Shown: positions 42,177 through 51,121 of the stretch, piece by piece
How positions within the stretch are numbered: the stretch's first letter is position 1
Layout: each line of letters opens with the position of its first letter
NCBI RefSeq assembly: GCF_049800835.1
Contig: NZ_JBNAFU010000001.1
Location: 186,001 to 250,000, forward strand
Length of the DNA stretch: 64,000 bases
From: Dinoroseobacter sp049800835
GTDB lineage: Bacteria > Pseudomonadota > Alphaproteobacteria > Rhodobacterales > Rhodobacteraceae
Direction of reading: 5' to 3'
The notes under the pieces: generated by a model
Seen by the model: the letters and a program-made list of their open reading frames with translations, nothing else
Databases searched by the model: none
Told to the model about the DNA's origin: nothing
Position numbers and translations under genes: made by a program

Positions 42177-43217
42177 TCAGCTGCCGGCGGAATGCTTGGC
42201 GACGAGCGCCTTGGCATCCTCGACCATGGCCGCGCCGGGCAGGCCCTTGCCGTCCATCTCGGCGGCCCATTCGGCGGTCAGCTCATCGCCCAGCTTGCGC
42301 AGTTCCGCGACGGTCGCATCATCCATCGTGTGGATCGTGTTGCCGCGGGCTGAAACGGCCTGTTCGCCCAGATCATCACCCTGATCCATCGCGCGCCCCG
42401 CCCAGGCGGAGGTCTCAAGCCCGGAATTGGCGTCGATCACGGCCTTCAGATCGTCGGGCAGGCGGTCATAGGCCGCCGGGTTCATGCCCCAGATGAAGAA
42501 CGTGTTGTAGAGCGCGCGATCGCCACCGATCTGCGTGTGGCTGTCGGCCAGTTCATCGACCTTGAGCGGCGGCACGATTTCCCACGGGATGACGCCGCCA
42601 TCGACAACGCCCTTGGACAGTGCCTCGGGAAAAGCCGGAACGGGCATGCCCACCGGGGTCGCCCCAAGGCGTTCGAGCAGCTTGTTGGCCTGCCGTGACG
42701 GGCCACGCAGCTTCAGCCCGTCGAAATCGGCCGTGGACATGACCGGATCACCCTTCTTGTGGATGACGCCGGGCCCATGCACATGGACGGCCAGCACCTT
42801 GATGTCGCCAAACCGTTCCATCAGGTACTTCTCGGTAAACTCCCACGCGGCCTTGCTGGACGCCTCCCCGGACATCGAGGTCATGAAGGGCAGCTCGAAC
42901 GCCTCTGATTCAGGAAAACGCCCTGGCGTGTAGGCCGGCAGCGCCCAGCCACAGTCGATCACGCCGTCGCGGATCTGGTCATAAAGCGCGGGCGGTTTGC
43001 CCCCAAGCTGCATCGCCGGATAGATCTCGACCTTGATGCGGCCGTTCGAATCCGCCTCGACCTTTTCGGCCCAGGGTTCGATGAAGAATTTCGGTACGGA
43101 TCCTTGCGGGCTGAGGAAATGCTGACACCGGAGTGTCACTTCCTGCGCGACAACGGCGCTGGCCGAGATGCCGACGAGAACAGCGCCCGCAAGCGCGGAC
43201 TTCAAATAATGGTTCAT
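42177..43217 (-). CDS. TRAP transporter substrate-binding protein (DctP family)
   Basis: This periplasmic protein binds the solute for the TRAP permeases. The 346-residue product has a signal peptide (1-24, ending SAVVAQ). DctP features are HFLSPQGSVPKFFIEPWAEKVEADSNGRIKVEIYPAMQLGG and the ligand-contact region KLRGPSRQANKLLERLGATPVGMP. The arginine in that region usually holds the substrate carboxylate. GGGAGG precedes the ATG by 6 bases. It is the first gene of the dctP-monooxygenase-dctQ-dctM run. Confidence 0.94.
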   Translation of the reverse strand: MNHYLKSALAGAVLVGISASAVVAQEVTLRCQHFLSPQGSVPKFFIEPWAEKVEADSNGRIKVEIYPAMQLGGKPPALYDQIRDGVIDCGWALPAYTPGRFPESEAFELPFMTSMSGEASSKAAWEFTEKYLMERFGDIKVLAVHVHGPGVIHKKGDPVMSTADFDGLKLRGPSRQANKLLERLGATPVGMPVPAFPEALSKGVVDGGVIPWEIVPPLKVDELADSHTQIGGDRALYNTFFIWGMNPAAYDRLPDDLKAVIDANSGLETSAWAGRAMDQGDDLGEQAVSARGNTIHTMDDATVAELRKLGDELTAEWAAEMDGKGLPGAAMVEDAKALVAKHSAGS

Positions 43218-43326
43218 GATTTCCTCCCAGTGAACCTATGCGGTCGTGTGGCCGAACATTCTTGTGGTCCAGTCCACGCTGCCTCCGATGGTAGCGACTC
43301 GCGCGCAAATGTCGATAACGCAGCAC

Positions 43327-44202
43327 CTATTGCGCGGTACTGAAGGTATCGCAGGCGGCCACCTCCCCGTTCTGGTAACCGCGCGCAAACCAGCCCTCGC
43401 GCTGATCGGCGCTGCCATGGGTAAAGGTGTGCGGCCGCGGCACCCGGCCGGCATTGCGTTGCAGCGTATCATCGCCGATCTGGCGCGCGGCGTTCAGCGC
43501 TTCTTCCAGATCGCCGGTCTCCAGCGTGCCGAGCCGGGTTTCGGCAAAATGCGCCCAGACGCCTGACAGGCAATCGGCCTGTAACTCGATCAGGACCGAG
43601 AGCGCATTGCTCTGGGCTTCGCTGGCGCGGGCGCGCATGGCGTTCACCTGCCCCAGGATGCCAAGCTCGTTCTGCACGTGATGCGCAACCTCGTGCGCAA
43701 TGACATACGCGGCGGCAAAATCTCCGCGTGCGCCAAGCTGACGCGACAGCGCATCGAAGAACGCGAGGTCGAGATATGCCTTGCGGTCAGCCGGGCAGTA
43801 AAACGGCCCCGTTGCCCCGGACGCCCCGCCACAGGGGCTTTGCGTGACCCCGTTGAACAGGACCAGCGTCGGCGGGTCATAGCGGCGATTGAGCTGGGTT
43901 TGAAACACCGACGCCCAGACCACCTCCGTATCGGCGAGGGTCACGGCCGCGAACTCGGCGCGTGCCTGCTGCTCGGGCGTGGGAGCGGATGTCTGCATCT
44001 GACCCGAGGGGGCGTTCAATCCCCCCTGCCCGGTCAGCATGGGTGTCAGGTCAAACCCGAGGAACCATGCCACCACGACGATCGCGAGGATGCCAAGGCC
44101 GCCCCCCATGCCCCCGCGCCGCCCGATAGACACCCGGCGTCCGCTGCGTTGGCCGCGCCGATCCTCGATCCGGCTACTTTGCTTGCGTCCGCGCCATTTC
44201 AT
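43327..44202 (-). CDS. YpfJ-family membrane-anchored zinc metallopeptidase
   Basis: The 291-residue protein starts with an arginine-rich cytoplasmic segment, a single membrane helix (about 33-50) and a periplasmic domain. That domain has the zincin motif HEVAHH (170-175) and downstream ELQADCLSG, whose Glu probably completes the site. It matches the neutral zinc metallopeptidase (YpfJ) family, with cysteines at GPFYCPAD and near the C-terminus. The substrate is unknown. It is divergent from the small ORF and exoD. Confidence 0.9.
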   Translation of the reverse strand: MKWRGRKQSSRIEDRRGQRSGRRVSIGRRGGMGGGLGILAIVVVAWFLGFDLTPMLTGQGGLNAPSGQMQTSAPTPEQQARAEFAAVTLADTEVVWASVFQTQLNRRYDPPTLVLFNGVTQSPCGGASGATGPFYCPADRKAYLDLAFFDALSRQLGARGDFAAAYVIAHEVAHHVQNELGILGQVNAMRARASEAQSNALSVLIELQADCLSGVWAHFAETRLGTLETGDLEEALNAARQIGDDTLQRNAGRVPRPHTFTHGSADQREGWFARGYQNGEVAACDTFSTAQ

Positions 44203-44310
44203 GGGCGTTCTCCTGTTACTGAACCGACCCAGTTGCGATGTGCGATGCCTTTGCGTGTTGACCCGCCTCAGGCCCCGTGCTGCATGGGATCAAAGCTGAC
44301 GGAGTATGCG

Positions 44311-44388
44311 ATGATCCGCAAGTTATACGATTGGGTGCTCCGCCTGGCGGAATACCGTGGCATCCTGTCTGTCCGTGGCGAAGCCTGA
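44311..44388 (+). pseudogene. 25-aa ORF resembling the N-terminus of a YqaA/DedA-type membrane protein
   Basis: The frame reads MIRKLYDWVLRLAEYRGILSVRGEA and stops. Its first 15 residues look like the start of YqaA-family (SNARE-like DedA) proteins, which in related bacteria I recall as sitting just before dsbB. GGAG lies 6 bases before the ATG. The rest of that gene is missing and exoD follows 40 bp later. It may be a deletion remnant or a small peptide of its own. Confidence 0.35.
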
Positions 44389-44428
44389 TCTCGTGTCGAG
44401 GGCGGGGTTGGATCAAGAAGCTGGAAAC

Positions 44429-45040
44429 ATGACGTCAGCGCCAGAGGAGTTCGCGATTTCGCAACGGCTCCACCAACTGGTGGAAGAGGCAGAGGGTCCA
44501 TCTGTATCACTTGGCTGGGTCATGTCGCAGCTTCACGAGCGCGCGTTCGGGCTGTTCCTTCTGATCCTTGCTTTGCCGTGCTGTATTCCGTTTCTCTATG
44601 GCGTTCCACAGATCGTCGCGCTGCCATTGATGTTCGTGTCCGCCCAGATCCTTTTCGGGCGTCAGACGCCCTGGCTGCCAGACAGCCTGCGCGCACGGGA
44701 GGTGCAGACCGAGAGCCTGTCGCAACTTGCCTCCCGCGCGGAAGGCTGGCTGCGCCGGATCGAGGCGCTCAGCCGCCCCCGGCTCGCCGCCCTCACGCGC
44801 GCGCCTGTCGATCGCGTTGTTGGACTGGCGCTTGTCCTGTTCAGCGCGTCAATCCTCGTGCCGCTTCCGTCGACCAATACCGTCCCCGGCATTGCGGTGG
44901 TCGTCGTGGCCATGGGCCTGCTGCAGCGGGATGGGCTGCTCGTCATTCTAGGCGCCCTGATTGGCACGGCGTGGATTGGCACCCTGATCTTTGCCGGAGC
45001 GACCCTGATCAGCTTGCTTCGGTCATGGGTCGGTCTGTGA
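44429..45040 (+). CDS. ExoD-family membrane protein
   Basis: The 203-residue protein has an N-terminal amphipathic part (about 1-45) and four to five membrane segments. Family features are HERAFGLFLLILALPCCIPFLYGVPQIVALPLMFVSAQILFGRQTPWLP and the C-terminal VPLPSTNTVPGIAVVVVAMGLLQRDG. ExoD was described as affecting exopolysaccharide and alkaline growth in Rhizobium; the mechanism is unclear. The ATG at 44429 matches the family start; the site before it is weak. Confidence 0.87.
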   Translation: MTSAPEEFAISQRLHQLVEEAEGPSVSLGWVMSQLHERAFGLFLLILALPCCIPFLYGVPQIVALPLMFVSAQILFGRQTPWLPDSLRAREVQTESLSQLASRAEGWLRRIEALSRPRLAALTRAPVDRVVGLALVLFSASILVPLPSTNTVPGIAVVVVAMGLLQRDGLLVILGALIGTAWIGTLIFAGATLISLLRSWVGL

Positions 45041-45187
45041 TGGCGATTGGTGCACGCTGCTTCAACGCGCCAAGCCTGCTCAGGAGCGAAGAACCGGCAG
45101 TCCGCGACTTTATCCTTAGTCGCCTCGCCCTTATGTTCCGGTTATCCCCGCTCTGATCAGCAGCTTGTCAACGATACGGAATTCCGC

Positions 45188-45664
45188 ATGACGCCCTACC
45201 TGACCCCGCGAAATATTGCCCTGCTGGCAGCCGCAGGATCAGCGGCGATGCTGTTGGCCGCGTGGGGTTTTCAGCACCTCGGCGGTCTTGCGCCCTGCGC
45301 GATGTGCATCTGGCAACGCTGGCCCCATGCGCTTGCGGTGCTGGCAGGGGGATTGTCTTTGATCTCGCCGCTGGCCGCCTGGCTCGGTCTGGGCGGCGCG
45401 CTGGCCACGGCGGGGATCGGCGGATTTCACACTGGGGTGGAGCGCGGCTGGTGGGAGGGTCCATCCACCTGCACCTCCGGCTCGATCGAAGGACTGAGCC
45501 CCGAAGAACTGCTCAATCAGATCCTCGCGGCCCCGGTGGTGCGGTGCGACGAGGTCCCGTGGGAAATGTTCGGCCTGAGCATGGCCAGCTGGAACATGCT
45601 GGTCAGCCTTGGGCTGGCTGGGGTCTGGGCACTTGCCATCCTGAGCGCACGACGCGGCGTCTAG
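45188..45664 (+). CDS. dsbB: Disulfide bond formation protein DsbB
   Basis: DsbB reoxidises periplasmic DsbA and passes electrons to quinone. The 158-residue inner-membrane protein has four helices, the first redox pair C37-x-x-C40 (PCAMC) after helix 1, and the second pair C95 and C120 in the long periplasmic loop between helices 3 and 4. RWPH after the first pair is typical. The ATG at 45188 is preferred; the open frame extends upstream to 45047 without membrane character. Its stop overlaps that of the small downstream gene by four bases. Confidence 0.92.
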   Translation: MTPYLTPRNIALLAAAGSAAMLLAAWGFQHLGGLAPCAMCIWQRWPHALAVLAGGLSLISPLAAWLGLGGALATAGIGGFHTGVERGWWEGPSTCTSGSIEGLSPEELLNQILAAPVVRCDEVPWEMFGLSMASWNMLVSLGLAGVWALAILSARRGV

Positions 45665-45891
45665 TTCAGGCGCTTCCTGTGCTTTGCAGATTGTTCGGTG
45701 TTGATCCGCTGAACCTCGGACAGGCATTTTTCCACTTCGGCGGCAATTTCCGAGTAATCATGCGCCTGCGCAAAATCCCGCAGGTCCTCCAGCACGGTTG
45801 GTATCCAGGTATATCCCTTTACAGTACCTTCGGGAAATGACCGTTGCCCGGCATTTGGGCGAACGGCTACTTTACTATCAATTTTTTTCAT
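45661..45891 (-). CDS. Small hypothetical protein
   Basis: The 76-residue product (MKKIDSKVAVRPNAGQRSFPEGTVKGYTWIP...) is soluble, with a central acidic helix region (VLEDLRDFAQAHDYSEIAAEVEKCLSEVQRI). I do not recognise a family. A modest AAGG lies before the ATG. It is divergent from the LysR gene, and both proteins start MKKID; that may be chance. It is convergent with dsbB, with a four-base overlap of stops. Confidence 0.55.
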   Translation of the reverse strand: MKKIDSKVAVRPNAGQRSFPEGTVKGYTWIPTVLEDLRDFAQAHDYSEIAAEVEKCLSEVQRINTEQSAKHRKRLN

Positions 45892-45934
45892 ACGAGCCTT
45901 CGAACGATCCGTGAGTGGTGAAGTTGGCTATCGC

Positions 45935-45952
45935 GTAGGTAGTTTTACCTAC
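45935..45952. promoter_or_regulatory. Inverted repeat in the divergent promoter of the LysR gene
   Basis: GTAGGTA, GTTT and TACCTAC form a perfect 7-bp inverted repeat between the small minus-strand gene and the LysR-type gene (121-bp gap). ACCCAT also occurs three times before the LysR start. The placement fits an autoregulatory operator. Confidence 0.45.
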
Positions 45953-46012
45953 TAACTGCTCTCGAAATAACCCATAAAACTACCCGACCCATGAGGCGGT
46001 TTGTAAAAACCC

Positions 46013-46939
46013 ATGAAAAAAATCGATGTATACGAGTTATCTGGTCGCCACCTGAAACTGTTCGTGGAGATTTACGACCTGGGCTCGGTCACGGAGGCCG
46101 CAAAGCGCATCGGGATCAGCCAGTCGGCGGCGAGCCACGCGTTGGACCGGATGCGCGTGCATCTGGGGGATCCGCTTTTCGTGCGCGTCGGACGCCAGAT
46201 CGTGCCGACCGACAGGGCCAATGGCATCTATGCCACGGCGGTCGGGGTTCTGGCGGATATCGAAAGCATGGTGGCGGAGGATGGCCTGTCATTCCAGAGC
46301 TTTGGCAAGCCGATCACCATCGCCTCCAACACCACCGAGATGCTGTCCGTTCTCAGCCGCTTGAAAAACCTGATCCGGGCAGATGCCCCGGAGGTTTCGA
46401 TCCGCTTCATCGATTCCGGCAACAGGTCCAACGTCCGCACCCTGCTGGAAAATGGAACAGCCGACCTTGTGCTGGCTGCTGCGCAGTCAAGCTATCCGCT
46501 TGCAATCAAGTGGACCCATCTCTTTTCGGATCGGATCGTCTGCTTTCATGATGCAGATGTCAGCGCACCTGCGCGGACGATGGAGGCATATGCCAACGCA
46601 ACCCACGGGACGCTCGATTTTGGCGGGGACGACCAGAGCATCGTCAGCACCGCGGTGGAGAAATACGGGCTGCACCGGAAAATCGCGATCGCGGCCTCCA
46701 ACTCCTACGTTCTTAGCCGCCTGATGCGGGGAACCGCGCATTACGCAACCCTTGGACAAGGCCTGTCGGAGATGGCCTTTGACGGGTTCGCGCAGTTCGA
46801 CCCGCCTTTCGAACTGCCGCAGCTGAACTTTCATGCCGTCTGGCACCGCCGCAGCACGCATCTGGCACGCCACAGGTGGCTCCTGCGGCTGGTGGAGGAA
46901 GCCGCCGGCACCCTCGATCGGCATCCGCAGATCGGTTAA
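46013..46939 (+). CDS. LysR-family transcriptional regulator
   Basis: The 308-residue protein has the N-terminal winged helix (about 9-68), with LKLFVEIYDLGSVTEAAKRIGISQSAASHALDRMRVHLGDPLFVRVGRQIVPTDRA. A two-lobed co-inducer domain follows (about 90-300). It belongs to the NodD/PcpR-like branch by the LxDPLFVR-type segment. The targets are unknown: divergent is a small hypothetical gene, and downstream usg converges 3 bp away. Confidence 0.92.
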   Translation: MKKIDVYELSGRHLKLFVEIYDLGSVTEAAKRIGISQSAASHALDRMRVHLGDPLFVRVGRQIVPTDRANGIYATAVGVLADIESMVAEDGLSFQSFGKPITIASNTTEMLSVLSRLKNLIRADAPEVSIRFIDSGNRSNVRTLLENGTADLVLAAAQSSYPLAIKWTHLFSDRIVCFHDADVSAPARTMEAYANATHGTLDFGGDDQSIVSTAVEKYGLHRKIAIAASNSYVLSRLMRGTAHYATLGQGLSEMAFDGFAQFDPPFELPQLNFHAVWHRRSTHLARHRWLLRLVEEAAGTLDRHPQIG

Positions 46940-46942
46940 GGT

Positions 46943-47212
46943 CTAGTGGATCGGGAACTCGCCCACGACGTTGCGCCACTCCCCCGGGGAGATCATCTTG
47001 CGATGGGCAAACCGGACCGAGTGCAGGGGGCCTTCGATCTGGTCGTGCCAGAACTCGATAAACTTGAACAGTTGCGGATAGTCAGGCGCAAGGTCGTAGT
47101 CCTGCCAGATAAAGGTGTTCAGCACATGCGGATGATCCGGCATGTGGTAGTACATCTCTGCCGTGGTCAGACCGTATCCCTTGAGCATCAATTCCGTCTT
47201 GTCGGTATCCAT
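46943..47212 (-). CDS. usg: Usg-family protein
   Basis: The 89-residue product matches Usg, a small alphaproteobacterial protein first noted upstream of trpF in Caulobacter. Recognisable segments are LMLKGYGLTTAEMYYHMPDHPHVLNTFIWQDYDLAPDYPQL and IEGPLHSVRFAHRKMISPGEWRNV. Its function is unknown. GAGGAAG lies a few bases before the ATG. No tryptophan gene is nearby; it is divergent from gyrA. Confidence 0.88.
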   Translation of the reverse strand: MDTDKTELMLKGYGLTTAEMYYHMPDHPHVLNTFIWQDYDLAPDYPQLFKFIEFWHDQIEGPLHSVRFAHRKMISPGEWRNVVGEFPIH

Positions 47213-47328
47213 TTCTTCCTCGTCAAATCACCCCGCGAGTCGATCGGGCCATAGATCTACTTATAAATCAATAAAAACAGCATGTTATCACTCGGTCGGG
47301 ATGGCTGCTCATATCCTGAATGCGAAAC

Positions 47329-47358
47329 TTGTGATCTAGATGCAGGTAGTGGTATACT
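47329..47358 (+). promoter_or_regulatory. Sigma-70 promoter upstream of gyrA
   Basis: TTGTGA and TATACT are separated by 18 bp, with the -10 element ending 45 bp before the GTG start of gyrA. The 191-bp gap 47213-47403 holds no other feature I can support. Confidence 0.65.
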
Positions 47359-47403
47359 GCTCGCACCTAAATATTGTGCACTCTGCAAAGGACGGCCGCT
47401 TAC

Positions 47404-50139
47404 GTGACCGACACCCCTGAACCTCCTGAAAACATGGACGAAACCGCGCCAGAGCGCCCGGAATTCGGCGGACCGTCAATATCGATCGAGGAGGAAATGA
47501 AATCCTCCTATCTCGACTACGCGATGAGCGTGATCGTTTCGCGGGCAATTCCGGATTTGCGTGACGGACTGAAGCCGGTGCACCGCCGGATTCTTTACGC
47601 CATGCACGAGACCGGCAACAGCCACGACAAGCCCTATCGCAAGTCCGCGCGCCCCGTGGGCGACGTGATGGGCAAGTACCACCCGCATGGCGACAGCGCG
47701 ATCTATGACGCGCTGGTACGGATGGCGCAGGACTTCTCCATGAGCCTGCCCTTGCTGGATGGTCAGGGCAATTTCGGGTCGATGGATGGCGATAACCCGG
47801 CGGCGATGCGCTATACCGAGGTGCGCATGGACAAGCCCGCAGCGTCGCTGCTGGCAGATATCGAAAAAGACACGGTCGACTTTCAGGACAACTATGACGG
47901 CAAGGACCAGGAGCCCACGGTTCTGCCGGCGCGTTTTCCCAATATGCTGGTCAACGGTGCGGGCGGGATTGCCGTCGGCATGGCGACGAACATCCCGCCA
48001 CACAATCTGGGCGAAGTGGTCGATGCCACGCTCGCGCTGATCGAAGAGCCGGACCTGGGCACCGAAGACCTGATGCAATACGTGCCTGCCCCGGATTTTC
48101 CGACCGGCGGGATCATTCTGGGCCGTGGAGGCGCGCGCAAGGCGTATCTGGAGGGGCGCGGATCAGTGATCATCCGCGCCAAGACCCGGATCGAGGAGAT
48201 CCGCAAGGACCGTTACGCCATCGTGCTGGATGAGATCCCGTATCAGGTCAACAAGGCCTCGATGATCGAGAAGATTGCCGAACTGGTCCGTGACAAGCGG
48301 ATTGAGGGTATCGCCCATGTTCAGGACGAATCCGACCGGGTCGGCGTGCGCGTGGTGATCGAGTTGAAGCGAGACGCAACAGCCGAGGTGGTGTTGAACC
48401 AGCTCTATCGCTTCACACCGATGCAGACCTCTTTCGGGTGCAACATGCTGGCGCTGAACGGCGGGCGGCCAGAACAGCTGACTCTGCGGGATTTCCTAAA
48501 ACATTTCATAACGTTCCGCGAAGAAGTCGTTGCGCGCCGGACGGCCTATGACTTGCGCAAGGCGCGCGAGCGCAGCCATGTCCTGTGCGGCCTTGCCGTC
48601 GCGGTGTCCAACGTGGACGAGGTTGTGGCGACCATCCGGGCCTCTGCCGATGCCGCCGAAGCCCGCGAGAAACTGATGGAACGGCGCTGGCCCGCACAAG
48701 AGATCGCGCCGTTTATCCAGTTGATCGACGATCCAACGCATACGATGAACGAAGACGGCACCTACAATCTGTCCGAGACGCAAGCACGCGCGATCCTTGA
48801 TCTGCGCCTGCAACGCCTGACCCAGCTTGGCGTCAAGGAAGTGACGGACGAACTTCAGGATCTGGCCGCCAAGATCAAGGATTACCTCGATATCCTGCGC
48901 TCAAGGTCGCGGATCATGTCGATCATCTCGGACGAGCTGCGGGAGGTGCGTGAACAGTTCGCCGTGCCCCGCCGGACCGAGATTGTCGACTGGTCTGGTG
49001 ATATGGAGGATGAAGACCTTATCGAGAAGGAAGATATGGTCGTCACCGTCACGTCCGGCGGCTATATCAAGCGCACCCCTTTGGTCGATTTCCGCGCGCA
49101 ACGGCGGGGCGGCAAGGGACTGGCCGGGATGGCCACCAAGGAAGACGATGTCGTCACGACCCTGTTCGTGGCAAACACGCACACGCCGCTACTGGTCTTC
49201 ACCACGGATGGGATGGTCTACAAGCTGAAGACGTGGCGGCTGCCCTCTGGCGGGCGCAACGCGCGGGGCAAGGCCCTCGTCAACGTGCTGCCCATCGATC
49301 CGGGCACCTCCATCGCGGCGATCATGCCGGTGGACCGGGAAGAAGAAGACTGGGCCGATTTGCAGATCGTCTTTGCAACCTCTGCCGGAGATGTGCGCCG
49401 TAACGCCTTGTCGGACTTCACGAATGTGATGCGCAATGGCAAGATCGCCATGAAGCTGCCCGAAGGGGTGAGCCTTGTGAAAGCGCGCATCTGCTCGGAA
49501 GACGATGACGTGATGCTGGTCACGGCCATGGGACGGGCGATCCGCTTCCGGTCCACGGATGTACGGGTGTTCAAGGGGCGCGATTCCACCGGCGTGCGGG
49601 GCGTTCGGCTCGGTGCGGAGGACAGCGTGGTATCGATGGCGGTGATCCGCCATTTCGAGGCCGATCCTCAGGAGCGCGCCGCTTACCTCAAGCAGCGGCG
49701 CCTGATGGCTGGCGTGACCGAAGACCCGGAAACGGATGAAGAGGATGCAACACCCGGCAATCTGAGCCCGGAGCGGTATGCGGAAATGTCGGCCGCCGAA
49801 GACCTGATCCTGACCATAACGACAGGCGGCACGGGCAAGATCAGTTCCAGTCACGACTACCCCGTACGCGGGCGTGGCGGCCAGGGGGTTGCCGCGATGG
49901 ACAAGGGTCTGCGCGGCGGGCCGCTTGTTGCATGTTTCCCCGTGGATATGGATGACCAGATCATGCTTGTCACCTCCACCGGGCAATCGATCCGGTGCCC
50001 GATTGACGGGATCAGCTTCCGCTCGCGCAGCGCCGGCGGGGTGAAAGTGTTCGACACGGCAAAGGACGAGCACGTCGTCTCTGTCGCCTATATCGCAGAT
50101 CAAGGCGATGACGGTGACGAGGATGCGCCGGAGGCCTGA
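47404..50139 (+). CDS. gyrA: DNA gyrase subunit A
   Basis: GyrA is the breakage-reunion subunit that introduces negative supercoils with GyrB. The 911-residue product has the winged-helix and tower region with catalytic Y137 in AMRYTEVRM. The quinolone-resistance region HPHGDSAIYD keeps Ser98 and Asp102 (E. coli 83 and 87), the susceptible form. The C-terminal beta-pinwheel blades (about 540-890) include the GyrA box-like QRRGGKG. An acidic insert of about 35 residues (PETDEEDATPGN region) interrupts the pinwheel. The GTG at 47404 was chosen; an in-frame TTG at 47374 and ATG at 47434 are alternatives. Confidence 0.96.
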   Translation: MTDTPEPPENMDETAPERPEFGGPSISIEEEMKSSYLDYAMSVIVSRAIPDLRDGLKPVHRRILYAMHETGNSHDKPYRKSARPVGDVMGKYHPHGDSAIYDALVRMAQDFSMSLPLLDGQGNFGSMDGDNPAAMRYTEVRMDKPAASLLADIEKDTVDFQDNYDGKDQEPTVLPARFPNMLVNGAGGIAVGMATNIPPHNLGEVVDATLALIEEPDLGTEDLMQYVPAPDFPTGGIILGRGGARKAYLEGRGSVIIRAKTRIEEIRKDRYAIVLDEIPYQVNKASMIEKIAELVRDKRIEGIAHVQDESDRVGVRVVIELKRDATAEVVLNQLYRFTPMQTSFGCNMLALNGGRPEQLTLRDFLKHFITFREEVVARRTAYDLRKARERSHVLCGLAVAVSNVDEVVATIRASADAAEAREKLMERRWPAQEIAPFIQLIDDPTHTMNEDGTYNLSETQARAILDLRLQRLTQLGVKEVTDELQDLAAKIKDYLDILRSRSRIMSIISDELREVREQFAVPRRTEIVDWSGDMEDEDLIEKEDMVVTVTSGGYIKRTPLVDFRAQRRGGKGLAGMATKEDDVVTTLFVANTHTPLLVFTTDGMVYKLKTWRLPSGGRNARGKALVNVLPIDPGTSIAAIMPVDREEEDWADLQIVFATSAGDVRRNALSDFTNVMRNGKIAMKLPEGVSLVKARICSEDDDVMLVTAMGRAIRFRSTDVRVFKGRDSTGVRGVRLGAEDSVVSMAVIRHFEADPQERAAYLKQRRLMAGVTEDPETDEEDATPGNLSPERYAEMSAAEDLILTITTGGTGKISSSHDYPVRGRGGQGVAAMDKGLRGGPLVACFPVDMDDQIMLVTSTGQSIRCPIDGISFRSRSAGGVKVFDTAKDEHVVSVAYIADQGDDGDEDAPEA

Positions 50140-50161
50140 GGTCTTCACCAATGCGAAACAC

Positions 50162-50188
50162 CTGCGCACAAACAGTGCGCAGTTTGTG
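50162..50188 (+). terminator. Hairpin downstream of gyrA
   Basis: CTGCGCA, seven bases and TGCGCAG form a perfect 7-bp stem followed by TTTGTGT, starting 22 bp after the gyrA stop. The T-run is broken, so termination efficiency is uncertain. Confidence 0.6.
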
Positions 50189-50333
50189 TCAGGACAGGTG
50201 CATTATTTTGGCAGCTTCATGCCTTAACTAACTGAGATAATTGCGCTTTCTTTGTTGGGGTGTATCTGCGAGAACTGCGGTGCTGCGGGGGGGAGACCCT
50301 GCAGACCTTTTTTCGCTGTTTCGGGATACACCG

Positions 50334-51077
50334 ATGTTGACTTTTGTCCGCGCCATGAGCGTTGTCCTGGCCATGGCCCCCCAGCTTGTCGCGACCTCTG
50401 TACGCGCGCAGCCCGACCTCGGCGTGGCTGGGCTTGTCGTCGACGTCGGTCTTGACGATGACGCCGGCTTTGGCCTGGCGCAACTCGACACGGCCGTCAC
50501 GCCGGTGCATGGGTTGCAACTTGACCTTGGCCTGATCGATTACAACGCCGGGGCGGTTGGTCAGATCGCGGCCCATGCCTACATGATGCCGACCGAGGGA
50601 CAGAAATACGGGCTGTTCGCCGTTCTGGGTGATGCAGATGAACGCTCCCGCACGTATGGAACCATTGGGATCGAAGGGCTTTTTTCGATCATGCCGAACA
50701 CGACGCTTGGCCTCGGTGGCGGGATTGGCCTCGCTGACCCGGGCAGCTGGGATTTCATCTACCTCGATGCCGGACTGAGCCATGCGATCGGGCCCGGCTT
50801 TCGCATCGACTACGGCCTGACCCTGACTGAGATCGATGAAGAGGCGATGGACACCATCGGAACAGAAGCCCGGATTGGCATCCGTTATGCCGCTCCCAAA
50901 GCGCCGTGGGGTGCCTTCGCGGAGGCCCGGTATGACGAGCTGGACGGCGATGACGACACCACGTTTCGCGCCGGGCTCAGTTTTACCTTCGGACGCGGCG
51001 GCGGGTTCGACCCTGAGGATCGGATGTTCCGTACCGCAGATCCGCTTGGGCCCCTGTTCCGGCGCGGGCAGCTCTAA
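50334..51077 (+). CDS. Predicted outer-membrane beta-barrel protein
   Basis: The 247-residue product has a signal peptide (about 1-25, ending VRA). It then shows alternating hydrophobic beta-strands with aspartate/glycine-rich turns, the pattern of a small barrel (for example AHAYMMPTEGQKYGLFAVLGDADE and GIRYAAPKAPWGAFAEARYDELDGDDDTTFRAGLSFTFGRGG). The barrel-like region ends about 25 residues before the C-terminus. I do not recognise a named family. The ATG at 50334 fits the signal peptide, but its ribosome-binding site is weak. Confidence 0.65.
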   Translation: MLTFVRAMSVVLAMAPQLVATSVRAQPDLGVAGLVVDVGLDDDAGFGLAQLDTAVTPVHGLQLDLGLIDYNAGAVGQIAAHAYMMPTEGQKYGLFAVLGDADERSRTYGTIGIEGLFSIMPNTTLGLGGGIGLADPGSWDFIYLDAGLSHAIGPGFRIDYGLTLTEIDEEAMDTIGTEARIGIRYAAPKAPWGAFAEARYDELDGDDDTTFRAGLSFTFGRGGGFDPEDRMFRTADPLGPLFRRGQL

Positions 51078-51121
51078 GCCCCCTCTTTTCAACGCCCGGC
51101 CCGCGCGTTACATCGCGGGGC

